Source of the DNA: Argentina anserina
Taxonomy: Eukaryota; Streptophyta; Magnoliopsida; Rosales; Rosaceae
Direction of reading: 5' to 3'
DNA: 64,000 bases
Assembly: GCF_933775445.1 (NCBI RefSeq)
Contig: NC_065874.1
Location: 4,793,001 to 4,857,000 of the forward strand
Position numbers and translations under genes: made by a program. A model generated the notes under the pieces. It had not been told where the DNA came from and searched no databases. It saw only the letters and a list, made by a program, of their open reading frames with translations. Below are positions 37,254-50,716 of this stretch, piece by piece (positions within the stretch are counted from its first letter, which is position 1; each line of letters opens with the position of its first letter).

Positions 37254-38284
37254 TTTGAGTATATAAGTAATGTACGTACTACATAATAATTAACATTTGA
37301 GTATATAAGTTTGTAGTTGGTACTCCATAATTGGGATGATGAACACTGTAAGAAGATATTAAGAAACTCTTGGGAGGCAGTACCAGTTGATGGGAAGGTA
37401 ATAGTTCTGAGCATTTTGTAATGCCTGAGGTAGTTGAGGTCCTTGAGGATACCCCAGAAATGAAGTGCGTATTGTACATTGATGTAACCATGATGGCCTT
37501 GTGTCCGGGTGGTAAGGAGCCAAGATAGCGCACAACTGCTGAATTTAATTGTCACGACCCCAAAATTTCGAATATGAAATTAAAATTTCGAAGTCATGAA
37601 AAACTCTAAAACAATCTCAATAAATTGAAATCATTTTAATGTCACAGCGGATCATTACTGAGTTCAAAGTACAACTCAGTCAAATCGATTATTACAACCA
37701 AATTTATAATTCAACATTATATCAAATGGAAATGTAAAAATCCTCTTAAATCCTTACCACAAGATAGAATAAAACAACTTCAAGTCTTCAGAGTTGTCCG
37801 TCGATTTCCGCTAATCCACACCTGCGGAATTATCCCATACATCATCGAATAAGTTCATCGGAATTGTAAACACAAACCCGGTAAGCTTTGCAACTTGTAT
37901 GAGTAAAACAACAATATAACTCGCATAAAAATATATATGAAAATCCACAAACATCAATCATAAATACACTCATGAGTCATTAGACGGCCCATCTGGTTGT
38001 CTAATAATATGAAGATATATGTGCTCATGAGAAATTGGGCAACACCTCTAGTTACCCAAATGCATTTATAATACGGATACTGATGAGCGCTGGTACACCT
38101 CTGTTAACCCTCATGATAGTACACCGCCGACATTGGGCAACGACCTGTTACCCAATATCCAAAATATGGGTACTCATAAGCTGATAACCCATATGTTACT
38201 ACTTATGCAGTACACCGGCAGACAGACTAACGCTCTAACTGTATCGTAACTGTCGCCCGGCCAAGGCTAGGTTCTGACATGCCA

Positions 38285-38403
38285 ACACATCCGAAGACAG
38301 AAAAACACGTCCGAAGACATAACACACGTCCGAAAGCAGAAAAACACGTCCGAAAACATAACACGCGTCCGAAGAGAGAAAAACACGTCCGACGACAGAA
38401 AAC
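38285..38403. repeat. LTR minisatellite, ACACGTCCGAAGACA type
   Basis: About six units of 19-20 bases built on ACACGTCCGAAGACAGAAAA alternate with ACATAAC variants. The reverse complement is at 2604-2745. It belongs to the LTR. Confidence 0.8.
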
Positions 38404-40095
38404 GTTTTAACAGAACTCAATCTTAAAACCACGTACAAAAATCATCACATGATATTGTACAAATCAAATCGACACGCTCAAATAAATAAATATCAACGCT
38501 AAAATGAACTCATTCGCAAACGGAAATTATGACAGTATATAATATAGCAAACTATGTATATGTACCTATTTTACCAATTATACACATACACAATCCACTA
38601 TATCATATACATATCATAGTTCATTCTTTTTAATTAAGCGAAATCATGAATCTCCACAAGGTAGATTCGTCACTGTGAGATTTTTACTCACCTTATAATG
38701 CTGAGCGTAATTTCCACGATTCTGAAAGTGAATCCATTACTTGATGTATCGATCACCTAGAATAGATAAGAAACAAATTTAGAATCGTTACGCAAAACCT
38801 TAAATGCTGAAACAGTAATAATATTTTACTGTTCAGCAATTCCTTGTTTTTTACGAAATTATTGTTCACGTAGTTACTATTCATGTATTACTGTAAAAAT
38901 ACATATTTATTACGTATTCATGTACGAGTACATACTATTTACTATTTATGTACACCCATGTACTATTCAATCATATATATTGACTCAGTAAATAATAAGT
39001 ACTGATTTACCCTTTAAAAATTACTTTTACAATTACTGTACGTAATTTACACTTATATTTACTGTATGTAAAATAAATTAACATTTATTGTACGTAAATT
39101 ACTTTTTATATTCACCGTACGTAAAAATAAATTTTACAAAATTTATTGTTTGAAATCAGCCGCCCACAATGACTGTGCATGGGACCCTACGCGCCAACTC
39201 CAAAATCGGCGCGTAGCTCGGCACCGCCGTCCAAAACCTTTCCTTTCTTTCCTCTCTTCCTCCTACTGCCTCCGGCCACCTCCATGCCCCCGTCATGCCC
39301 CCTCACGCGTGGCCTAAGGCGGCGACTCTTCCGATTTCCTCAAATCTCCATCAAATCAACCCTAAATTCATGCACAAACATCACAACCATCAAATTGAAT
39401 GCATCCTTCCCTAGTTTGAAGCTTTGAACTCCGAAATTGTGCAGGGAATGCTCGGATCGCCGACGAGCTCGTTGCATGAAACTTCGTTCGTTGATGCGGC
39501 TCCTCGGCGGCGTGATGGGTCGCGTCTTGCTCGGAGGGGGGTGGAGTCGAACTGGGAAGGGCCGGCAGTGAGGACCACGCCACTCGGAGGTGAGAGATCG
39601 GTGACGAACTTCCTAGGAGGGGAAGAGAGGGTTGGGCCAAGGGGAGAGAAGAGAGAGAGAAGGAGGGAGGCGGTGTGAGAGTAGGGTTTCCGAAAATGGA
39701 AACCCTACTTCTAAAAAATTTCATTTTTTACCCACCTCCAAAATCGGAAACTAACTTCCTTCGTTAATAACTTTCACGTACGACGTCTGATTTGAACGCG
39801 TGACATGTATACGAACTCGTATCAACGAGCTCTACAACTTTTGTGAAAGAAGTTTTCATAAATGAGCGACGGAGTAAAAGTCGATTCTCACGTCGCGGAA
39901 ACGTAACGTTTTTCTAAATAAAAGTTCCGATAACATTTCCGTTTTCGATTTACAACGTCGCAAAGCAAATAAATGTCGTTTAATAAATTTCCAAACTCTA
40001 ATAATTTTGAAAAAATTCAATTTACTTGACTCCGAAAAATTGGGTCATTACAATCTACCCCCTTTAAAGGAATTTCCTCTCGAAATTCGAGTACT

Positions 40096-41886
40096 CTACT
40101 CAACAAACAATTGAGGATATCTTGTCTTCATATCCGACTCTAATTCCCAAAAGGCGTCGCCCTCATCATGGTGACTCGACAACACTTTGACTAACTCCAC
40201 TTCTTTCTTCTGAAGCTTCTTGGTGGATCTATTCAGAATACGAACCGGCTCATTAACAAATGTAGCATTTTCCTTCACCTCTATGGTGCTATGATCAATG
40301 ACATGAGACTCATCTGGTACATGCCTCCGCAACATGGAAATGTGGAAAACATTGTGACCACTCGACATGCTAGTAGGCAAGGCTAGTCGATATGCTAGTT
40401 TTCCTACCTTCTTGAGAATCTCAAAGAGCCCAACATACCTCGGAGCCAACTTTCCTTTCTTGCCAAATCTCACTACACCCCTCATAGGTGAAACTTTTAA
40501 GAACACATGATCTCCGATCTCAAATTCCACATGTCTCCTCTTTAAGTCTGCATAGCTCTTCTGTCTACTCTGTGCAGTCCGGATCCTATCTCGAATGATC
40601 GAGATCTTCTCTATGGTTTCCTGAACCACCTCTGAGCCCATTAATGCCTCATCACCAACTTCGGCCCAACAGATAGGTGATCGACATGGTCTACCATAAA
40701 GAGCCTCATAAGGTGCCATACCGATGCTAGAATGGTAACTGTTGTTGTAGGCAAACTCAATCAACCTCAAATGATCCTCCCAGCTACCTTAAAAATCCAG
40801 CATACAAGCTCTCAACATATCTTCCATCACCTTATTCACTCTTTCTATCTAAGGATGAACAACAGTACTCATATCCAAGGTAGTACCTATAGCCTTCTAC
40901 AAACCACCCCAGAACTTCGACGTGAAACGTGCATCTCGATTAGAAACAATAGAAAGTGAAGCTCCATGAAGTCTCACTATCTCATCCATATATAGTTTCC
41001 CTAGCATGTCTACTGAGTACTTCATCGACACTAGAAGAAAATGTGCCGACTTTGTCAATCGATCGACAATCACCCATATTGCATCGTGACACTTCTTGGA
41101 CCTAGGCAGTCCAGTCACAAAATCCATTGATATCTGTTACCACTTCCAAAGAGGAATAGTCAATGGCTTTAACATGCCATCTAGTCGTTGATATTCTGCG
41201 TTCACTTGCTGACAAGTAAGACACTTCGATACAAATTCAGCTACATCTTTTTTCATCCCGTTCCACCAGAATTGCGTGCATAGGTCCTTGTACATTTTGG
41301 TGTTCACTAGATGAACGGTATAACGAGATCGATGTGCCAAGCGAAGAACCTCCTCCTTGAGATCATTAAAATCTGGGACGCACAATCTTGCTCCAAACCT
41401 CAACCCTCCATCGGGTCCAACTCTCCACTCAGAAGGACATTCATCAAGTGTATCTACTACAACGTCTGCCAACTTAGCTTGTGAGAATTTATCTTGTGCC
41501 TGACCCTGTATGATCCTTGAGATTAATGTAGGTTGCACAGTGACACTACCAAGAAAGACCTTTGGTTCTCCTCCTGATGGTACCAAGTCAAATTCCGATG
41601 CAGTTTCGAGCATAAACCATTTTTGAACCATAAGAAAAGCTACCACATCTCTCGGTTTCCTGCTCAAGGCATCGGCCACCATATTTGTCTTCCCAGGGTG
41701 ATACTCCAATGTGAAGTCATAATCCTTGAGGAGTTCCATCCATCTCTTCTGCCTCATATTCAATTCTTTCTGTGAGAATAGATACTTCAAACTCTTATGA
41801 TCGGAAAAGAGTTGAAATTTCTCACCATACAAGTAATGTCTCCAAATCTTCAGGGCAAAAACAACTGCCGCAAGCTCTAAATCCAC
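40096..41886 (-). pseudogene. Gypsy RNase H and integrase, decayed
   Basis: On the minus strand the frame opens at the deletion point with [20 protein letters not shown], continues through the RNase H segments [11 protein letters not shown] and DALSRKPR, the integrase zinc module (HRSRYTVH and CLTCQQVN), the integrase core (MDFVTGLPRS, SNRDARF) and its C-terminal half (RLIEFAYNNSYHSSIGMAPY, and the LxPRYVGLFEIL chromodomain-like tail). Three stops, near 41135, 40895 and 40790, break it, so no active protein is made. Confidence 0.9.
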
Positions 41887-43565
41887 TATATCATATACAT
41901 ATCATAGTTCATTATTTTTAATTAAGCGCAATCATGAATCTCCGCAAAGGTAGATTCGTCACTGTGAGATTTTTACTCATGTTATAATCCTGAGCGTAAT
42001 TTCCACGATTCCAAGTGAATCCTTTACTTGATGTATCGATCACCTAGAATAGATAAGAAATCAATTTAGAATCGTTACGTAAAACCTTAAAAGCCGAAAC
42101 AGTAATAATATTTTACTGTTCAGCAATTTCTGGTTTTTTTACGAAATTACTGTTCACGTAGTTACTATTCACGTATTACTATACAAATACATATTATTAT
42201 GTATTCATGTACGAGTACATACTATTTTACGTATTTATGTACGAGTACATAGTATTTACGTATTTTTGTACACTCAGATACTATTCAATCGTCTATACTG
42301 ACTCAGTAATTAATAATTACCAATTTACCCTTCGAAATTACTTTTACAATTACTGTACGTAATTTACACATAAATTTACCGTACGTAAAATAAATTCACA
42401 TTTACCGTACGTAAATTACTTTTTATATTCACCATACGTAAAATTAAATTTTACAAATTTTACTGTTTGAAATCACTGTTCACGCGCCGCCGCACGTGGC
42501 GGCGCGTGAGGTACACGCGCCACTTCTGGCGACCGCGCGTAGCCCTTAACCGCCGCCTAAAGTGACCGTTCGTGGGGCCCACGCGCCGACTCCAAAGCCG
42601 GCGCGTAGCTCGCCACCGCCGCCCCGAAACCTCTTTTTTGTTTCCTCTCTTCCTCTTACTGCCTCCGACCGCCTCCATGACCTTGTCACGCCTCCTCACG
42701 CGCGGCCTAAGGTGTCGGCTCTTCCTAATCCTCCTCCTCCTCCGATCTCCTCAAATCTCCATCAAATCAACCCAAAATTCATCAACAAACTTCACAACCA
42801 TTAAATTGAATGCATCTTTATCTAGATTGAAGCATTGAACTCCGAAATGGCGCCGGGAATGCTCGGATCGCCGGCGAGCTTGTTCCAGGAAAGTTCGTTC
42901 GTCGATGCGGCTCCTCGGCGGCGTGATGTGTCGCGTCTTACTCGGAGGAGGGTGGAGTCGAACTGGCGAGGGCCTAGGGGCCAGAGGTGAGAGATCGGCG
43001 ACGACTTCCTAAGAGGGGAATAGAGGGTCGGGCCGAGGGGAGAGAAGAAAGAGAGATGGAGGGAGGCGGTGTGAGAGAAGGGCATCTGAAAATGGAAACC
43101 CTACTTCTAAAAAAATTTCCTTTTATACCCACTTCCAAAATCGGAAACAAACTTCCATCGTTAATAACTATCACGTACGACGTCCGATTTGAACGCGTGA
43201 CATGTCCACGAACTCGTATCGACGAGCTCTACAACTTTCGTGAAGGAAGTTTTCATAAACGAGTGACGGAGTAAAAGTCGATTCTCACGTCGCGGAAACG
43301 TAACGTTTTTCTAAATAAATGTTACGATAACGTTTCTGTTTTCGATTTACAACGTCGCAAAGCAAACAAATATCGTTTAATAAATTTACAAACTATAATA
43401 GTTTCTGAAAAATTCAATATACTTGACTCCGAAAAATCGGGTCATTACAGTAATAGTCTAGCCAAATCCGTAGATTTTGTGGAAACAAATCTTCCCATTT
43501 CCTCATGGAGTAATTATGTTATCGAGTTTCTCAAGGGTGGGAGCCCGGAAGCAAGCGTTGAATAA

Positions 43566-44079
43566 GTTGTGAATTATGTTTTCAGTGCCCTCTTTTGATT
43601 TGTTTCTTTAATTAGTACGGTGATCATGTCACTAAATTTCAGTTTATTATCACTAAAACGCTGTAAATTTTATGCACCTTAATTTATATATGGTTCTTAA
43701 TTAATCTGTGTTAATTTAATCTGTGTGTAAACCTTTTTTGCTAGTAGTGCTTGTCGAAGAGCCCTGCCTCAATATAGGCTCAAGGCAAAATAAATTTCAG
43801 GCCCCTAAGTCCCTAACAAATACTTGAATAAAAAAATACAAATAACTCAAAATATTACAGAAAAAATCATTGTATCACTGTAATATACAAAGCCTAATTC
43901 AAAACCAATCATCAATCAAACAATTTCAATATATGAACCCTAAATTGTATCATATAAAAAGCTTCATACAAGTAACTAAACCAAACAAAAAATAAAATTG
44001 AAACATCGAGAATTCTTAAACAATTAAACCCAAATCAAAAGTGGAAACAAATTCAAAAAGTAAAAAAAAAAATAAAGAA
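43566..44079. other. OMT 3' flank then AT-rich spacer
   Basis: The first 120 bases match the 3' region of the intact OMT, including GTGATCATGTCACTAA. The rest is AT-rich with no gene. Confidence 0.6.
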
Positions 44080-44393
44080 CATACCTCTATTTACAAAGCA
44101 ACAAAATAGCATCAAGATGGTATATATTAGGCATAATATATACACATTTTTTCAGGTATAACAGACGTGGTTACAGCTCCAATATAAAAGCAATATGATG
44201 TGAAGCGAGACCATCCAGAGTGTAGATTGCTCCATATCTTTATGCACAAAATGATTCACATTCACACTTAACTACAGTGGACAAAAGTGTTGTCCTAGTT
44301 ATTTTCATTGATATTATTCCCCATCCATAAAGAAGCATCACGTGACTGATATTACTGATATTATATGGTAGAGAAGATCTTGGTGTCAACAGG
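44080..44393. repeat. Dispersed repeat R1, copy 2
   Basis: It aligns with 60-371 nearly throughout and ends, as that copy does, at a CACTA terminus. The AGG at 44391-44393 is one half of the CACTA-1 target duplication. Confidence 0.8.
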
Positions 44394-47300
44394 CACTACT
44401 ACAATTATCCCTAATGAACACCGATGCAAATTAGTATCTATTGGGGGCAAAAGATAATGATATTAGTGTGTAATGGAAATAGCACCTGTGCAACCATTAA
44501 AAAACTATTAGTGCCCTCTATAAGAGGTTTTAATGGGGTTTTACACACTAATAAAACATCGGTGGAAGCACTTCATCTAAAGTAAAGTGAACACCTAATT
44601 TCACATTGATATCAGTGACATTGGAATGCTACTGATATCAGTCGCAAATTTGTGAAGTTATATTAAAAAAAATAGGTGCAAGTTGGCACCTTTAATTACA
44701 ATACTAACTACAACTTTAATCATTGATACATAAACACGAAGACTATTCATCCAACAACTACAACTCTTCTTTAATACTAACCTGCACATTACCTCAACTT
44801 AGTTCTTTCTAACAACTACACAGACCTACCTCTTGACATATAAAAGACAAAACAGTGAAGTGAAATGTGTCTTTTTGGTTCTAAACAGGTGGTATAACAT
44901 ATTAGTTGTTTATATTGGCATTCAAATAACATTAGAGAAGACATTACAAAATAATATAGTTTAAAACTGACGGAATGACAAAGGAAATGAATAACATTTG
45001 CATGTACTTCAAATTTCCAACACTTTTGGTCATGAAAACAATGATTAGAAAACATATGAAACTACCTCAGAGTCGATTGATATTTGACCCCCACTTCTCA
45101 AACTCTACAATGACACAATCTCGGCAATCCAAGGAGTGCCTGTATGTTAAGAAAAAATATATCAATATAGAAAAATACATGGAAGAGAAATGAACAAGAC
45201 CAGCATGTTATCTTCACCACTGTACTCCAAATCAATCAGTTATAAAACTGATCATAAAAAAAGACAACACATAATGATATTGAGTTAAATAGAATAATCT
45301 TCTTATTATCTTGTTACCATGAATATAAAGAGGAATACACTTTGGATATCAGAACTACACATGTCTATCATATGAATTGCATTTCATATACTACCAGAAA
45401 TATATATAGTAAATGTCAGAAGGCAGAAATCAACACCCTTTATGTAGGGACAAAAAACAATATGGATAATAAAATATAGAGACCGAGCAAGCGAAATCAT
45501 GTTAGTAATATTAAATTTTTACACTATAATTAAATAAAGCAACTCTATTGTAGTGTGCTCTTTCATGACCAAATATTGTACCCTGAAAAGAAGCAGATAG
45601 CATGTCAAATGAAAAAAAATTCAGCAGTCTATCAAATTCAAGGATATTGAACATATTGTATGATTATGAATTGTCACATCTCAGAATGGAACATGAACAA
45701 TATATATTAGAGTGATTTTAGGCTTAACAAATAAGAATAAATATAAAATGGCAAGTGAACAAACGACAAGATGTCGTTTGAACTCTCACCAAGCTAGAAT
45801 GTGTGACAAAGATTTTTACAACACAATTTTATTTTCACAAATAAAATAAGCAACTTGAATATTTTCGTGAAACAAGAGTTTACAAAATAAGTACGGAAGG
45901 TGGAGATAAGAGTCACCTGTCCAAAAATATTTAAATACAACAACCCAAAAGAGAACAACTCACAAGGTGACAATTCTCATAAATAAACCTCGGGAAATAC
46001 TAAACTTAACAATAGAGAAGTAATAAAGGAACTAGAAAAAGGAACACATACTTCACTTCTCTACAAGACTCCTAGCTCCAGGAACACAAGTTAAAACCTG
46101 CAAAAGACTATTGTAGGGGTGAGCGTCGTCCTCGCTTGCCCAATAGAGGCCAGCTGCCCATATAGGTTTGAAAACAGGCACGGATACAAAATGGTTTTCA
46201 TAAAACGTTGAGGGATACAAAATGGTTTTCATAAAACAACACATGAGTAAGAATGTCCATTTAAAGGAATGCCCTCAATAATACAGTACATAATGTGGAT
46301 CCAATAATAAATAAGGCATTGCCCCTCCGGAGGTTCACGGTCATCAACACTGTAGGATTACCTAGATTTCTAGGGTCCTGTTCACTCTCAGGTCTATCAC
46401 ATACGAGGATCTCACCAACTAATCCTACAAAACTTGTCTAGCCTCGCGTTTCCGCAAATTTAATGCATAATAAAACATTCAACAAGGCATAGACTATGAA
46501 TTTATAATTTGTGGCCAAATACTATATGGAGGGTTAGCTCCCCTACTTGGATTGTCGAGTAGAATCCCCATATCCAAATGTATGCTCCAAAAGCTAAGCA
46601 ATCTTTCGAAAGATCTCGATGTCCGAATAACACTGTGCAAATACATTTCTAAGTTCCACAACGTAGAAAAGAATAAAACGTAATCTTTTCCTAACTCAAA
46701 TAGGAAAGGTTTAACATCGACGTTGGGTTGACTAAGTCATTCTTGATTTGACCAAGAGATTGACCAAAGGTTTACTTTTAACTAATCTTTACCATTCATT
46801 CGTAAATATTCTCAAATTATCGATTCGTAACACAAAATAGTTTTAAAAACTCAAACAACGTAATTTTTTGGGTTTACGCATATTATATCAAATAAGTAAA
46901 TACCACTTTATAATTCAACGAATTTACCAAATGATAAATACTACTAGATCAATGCTACATATCCTGTTATTTACCGATAATCATCTAATAAAAAAGTTTA
47001 GGATTCAAGATTCGTTAAGTCGTAAATTGAATAATTTTAGCCAACCTAAAATCTACTAAGGACACCCACAAGAATTTCCTATTATGGAAAGGTTCCTAAT
47101 CTGAAAATTATGAAGTTTCCTAAAAAGGAAAAATGAGAAAACTACCTCAAATGGTAGTGTCGGAAACTTGCAAAACATCGCCGGAGTTTCAAATCCTTGC
47201 CGGAAATCCTCCATTGCCTTCTTATGCTTTAAGGTTGAAAACATGCCTCCTCGAAGGTGGAATTGATCAAACGGGGACTCTACAGGGCAGTCCTTGTATC

Positions 47301-48051
47301 TCCGAAATTCTAAAAACTACACTACACCACTCAAGCTTCTGATTCCAAACTTCAATCAAAATTGAAGTTGCTTAATAGAAATCAAAGGCAATACAACACT
47401 TCAACATCAAAACATATCAACAAAAGCTTGGAGCAGTAGGGAGATTACCTTCAGATTCTTCAAAATTGATAATTTAAGCTGAACCGGTCCTGGAAGGGTA
47501 GAGGTTATGCATTCATCATCATTGTAGCTCAAATCCGCAGTCGCAAGGTCCATCCTAGCTTTTCAATACTTTAGTTACTCCAGAGTCGTAACGAAGAACA
47601 CTGAGAATACAAAGACGCGCATAACCGAGAAAAAGAAAAGGGATGTCAATTTGGGATTTCAAGCATGAACTCAGCAATTCACATATGCCCAAATAGAAAG
47701 AACTCTACCTTACGTCTTACAGTAGCCTCTACGACGTTGGAGAAGGATAAGAAGATTGTCGAGACCGTGGTTCGTGGCGGAAGGCACGGTAAAGCAACAT
47801 GCAGAAAATAGGGACATCAATTCAACCCAAAATTACAAAACTAAAGACAAATAATCGATTGAAAATGAAGGAGAAGCCCAGAATTCACCCTACCGAGCCA
47901 AAGATCGACATGGATCGAAGAATCGATCGAAATTTGCAGAAAACGATTCGAGCTCATTCTCCATTGATACGTAGACACGGCATATAGAAATTTTTTTGGA
48001 CACAGACATGCGGTGGACACGTTAATTAAATATAATTTTAAATATATATAT

Positions 48052-48450
48052 CAGTCCCTATCCAGAGTGAAGGTTCACTCTGAAGTTTCAGAGTGAAGTT
48101 CCAATTTTGACACACTTTTCGGTCAAATTTTTTCACCATAAGTGATTCAATATTTATGTATGCTATTCAAGATCATCTCTACAAAATTTCATCTAATTCG
48201 GACATCGTTAAGGTATTGAAATTAGATTAAATCAATGGCTGAATTAAAACTGTTCAACGTGAACCGTTCGTGTAAATCTCAATTTTGAAAGCTCAAATCA
48301 TTGTCAAATTGGATGAAACTTTATAGAGATGATCTTGAATAGCATATCTAAATATTGAATCACTTATGGTGAAAAAATTTAACCGAAAAGTGTGTCAAAA
48401 TTGGAACTTCACTCTGAAATTCCAGAGTGAACCTTCACTCTGGATAGGGA

Positions 48451-48453
<3 letters not shown>
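48052..48453. mobile_element. 402-bp MITE with ~145 bp inverted ends
   Basis: The ends CAGTCCCTATCCAGAGTGAA and its complement at 48434-48453 extend inward as near-perfect inverted repeats of about 145 bases, leaving a centre of about 110 bases. Each arm also carries a small internal hairpin around TTCACTCTGAAGTTTCAG. It lies in a TA-rich tract on both sides, so the target duplication (TA or longer) cannot be told. The (TA)n run at 48453-48484 follows it. Confidence 0.85.
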
Positions 48454-48489
<36 letters not shown>

Positions 48490-48559
48490 TAAAAAAAATT
48501 ATAAATTTAAAAGTATTTAGATGTATATATATGTCAAATAGTGCAATAAAATGAAGAGA

Positions 48560-48780
48560 ACATAACTTGTTGGAATGGATAAGGACTTAATCGGTATCTT
48601 GGATAACCAAAGTTCGAATCCCACCACAAGCATTCTTATTTTTATCACGAGTTTCTCTCTTTATATATATTAAAGTGTCCATAAATATAACAAAAACTGA
48701 ATCTGTTGGAATTGTTGAGAAGTTATTAGGTGCCTTGGATGACTAAGGTTCGAATCTCACCATAAGCACTCATTTTTATC
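48560..48780. repeat. Two tandem tRNA-like (B-box) units
   Basis: A segment from GTTGGAAT to ATCACGAG occurs twice about 135 bases apart. Each contains a match to the polymerase III B box: GTTCGAATCC at 48612-48621 and GGTTCGAATCT at 48747-48757, followed by CACC. No full cloverleaf or clear A box can be drawn, so this is more like SINE or tRNA-derived sequence than a tRNA gene. Confidence 0.45.
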
Positions 48781-50059
48781 ATGAGTTGGTGCGTGTCCGA
48801 TTTAGATAATCGCGTGTCTATTATGTATTGCAGCGTGTCCGAGCCTTGTCCAAAATCAGTTCACGTGTCCGAGGGTATCTATATCCGTGTCCATGTCGGA
48901 CACGCGACCCAAATGGCGTGTCTGTGCTTCATAGGTCTCAAACTGGTTATGTATGAAATGAAGATGTGACCATGCACCAACTGGTTAACAAAAAACAGTA
49001 AAAGATAAAAATAAGAAACTAAACTGTTTACGAAATACCAAATGGAATTTTTTCTCTGAATATAAAATATTTAGTAATGACGGTCAATAGTCTGTACTAA
49101 TTTAGTATGTACTAATTTATGCTTCCATTGACAATTATATTCTAAAATCCACAAACTAATATGTTTCTAGCCCAAGTTCCTAGAATTGATGATTCAAAGT
49201 ACACTAGAATCTACTACTGCAACTATGTTCCATTAAATGCATATTATGGACAAGATGAAAAAAGAAAGTTGAAAGTTAACTAATCATCTACATTATGGTA
49301 AAAACTAGAAAATCTAATGCACCTGTATTCACAGTTCAGAATAATAACGGTTTAAGAACATAGACTTACAAAAACCCAGCCACTTTTTGTGAACTCTAAA
49401 ACCCAGCCACTTTTTGTGAACTCTTGACCAACTACCCGAAATTTGCACTATATTGAGACGAATAGTTCAACATAAGGACGTTCATCAACCACAGCATCAA
49501 CACCTCCCTTTTTAGGACCAAGCTGAAGTGCCTCAACATAGGCTAGAGGAGAGCCAAGGGGTTTGAGCCTAGACTTGGATATGCCGAGCTGCTCATTCAA
49601 ATATGCTCAGCAAATGAACCCACCTGATACCCAATTGGCTCACCACTGCTTTTCAAACTTTCAATTCCTTTGATAGGAGATGATATATGTTGTACTGTGA
49701 GGATTGATGTCAAACTGGCAGTGTAACTAGAGTTAATTATCAAAACCACAAATAAGCCATATAAGTAACACTACTCGACTAAGGGTGCTCAGTGTTATCT
49801 CCTGTAGAAGGGGCAAAAGAACCAACTCAGTTGAATTATAAGGTGGAAAAAGAAACGGGTCTAGTCAGACAGAATTATGGATAATCAAATACAATAAATA
49901 GACATATGAAACACAAATTGCCATCTATAAACCAATTTGTTAATCAATTCCACAAACAAACCCTTATTGAGCACAAAATTCACAAATCAAACAGCGAATT
50001 CACAATTGATAAGTTTAACCAACTACAAAACTAAATTTTATAGTCGATTTTTCCTACTT

Positions 50060-50307
50060 TTACTTCTTCTGGTGCTTGCCGTCGGCGAGTTCAATGACGA
50101 TTTCAGTCGTTGAGACCAGAATCTCATCCAAGATCTTGTAAAGCGCCCGACATAGGCGACGGCGTGCTGGACCATCTCGTCATTCTCCAAAACTCAAACG
50201 GTTTGGGTGTGCTCATCTATGGATCCGATGTATTTATCCGAGCGGAGCAGCTGGATCTTCTTCTGGTACATCTCCTCGATCATCTTGCCGCTTCCGACGG
50301 TCGCCAT
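50060..50307 (-). pseudogene. DNA topoisomerase II N-terminal fragment captured in CACTA-1
   Basis: From the ATG at 50307 the minus strand reads MATVGSGKMIEEMYQKKIQL, then SDKYIGSIDEHTQTV and a TGA where topoisomerase II has a Trp, then LENDEMV; after a one-base shift it continues as LYKILDEILV and ends ADGKHQKK with TAA at 50060-50062. The order and spacing are those of the start of the eukaryotic type II ATPase domain. The stop and shift show it is dead. Its 3' half also occurs at 877-950. Confidence 0.8.
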
Positions 50308-50716
50308 GTTGGCGTTGTTGCAGCTCTGGAGTGGGCAATCAATCTAGAAGACTAAATGAGTTGGGGTAAAAAATATACCTAAACGAGATCTAAAGTTTGA
50401 AAACGAAAAAGAGAAAAATCTAGGTTAGTTTTGTTCTCCTCGATTGGGTTTGGGGTTTGTTAGATCAGCTCATCCTAATATGACGACTATAAATGACCAC
50501 CACTATTCACAAAAGCATACGTGTCAATTTCACTAGCTGCAGTATTTACAATTTTAACACCATTGACACTTTAACAGCTGGGTCCTCTTCATATGCAGGC
50601 TGACTCTCACCCGGCGGGGACGTTGGTGAAGTGGGTGTCGAAAGTTCTGGAAAATAGTGATAGTGCTGCCAGAGATTTGTTATGTATGGGTTTGTGGGCT
50701 ATTTGGCATGAGCGTA

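Larger units (their letters stand above)
37550..43449 (-). mobile_element. Gypsy element, 5.9 kb, internally deleted
   Basis: The left LTR (37550-40052, about 2.5 kb, TGTCACGACC to GGTCATTACA) is complete and, because the coding strand is minus, is the 3' LTR. A polypurine tract complement (ATCTACCCCCTTTAAAGG) follows at 40053. The interior keeps only RNase H and integrase. At 41882 the RNase H frame runs straight into the middle of the other LTR (41882-43449), so Gag, protease, reverse transcriptase and about 1 kb of the 5' LTR were removed by one deletion. Flanks are TTAAT (37545-37549) and GTAAT (43450-43454), a target duplication with one mismatch. Confidence 0.9.
37317..43565 (+). pseudogene. 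Second O-methyltransferase, last exon only, split by a gypsy insertion
   Basis: The left piece (37317-37549) follows a GTAG acceptor and matches exon 3 of the intact OMT from LHNWDDEHC to TAEFN. The right piece (43455-43565) completes the exon to the same C-terminal SPEAxVE and TAA, and the following ~120 bases still match the intact gene's 3' region. A lost base near 37400 shifts the frame after KVIV, a TAG follows KEPR near 37524, and the right piece has another shift at ETN. The gypsy element 37550-43449 sits between them. Exons 1 and 2 are not found. It is a dead tandem paralogue of 25697-27057. Confidence 0.9.

Noticed and set aside
48600..48770. tRNA gene
   Set aside because: Only the B box is convincing; no cloverleaf can be drawn.
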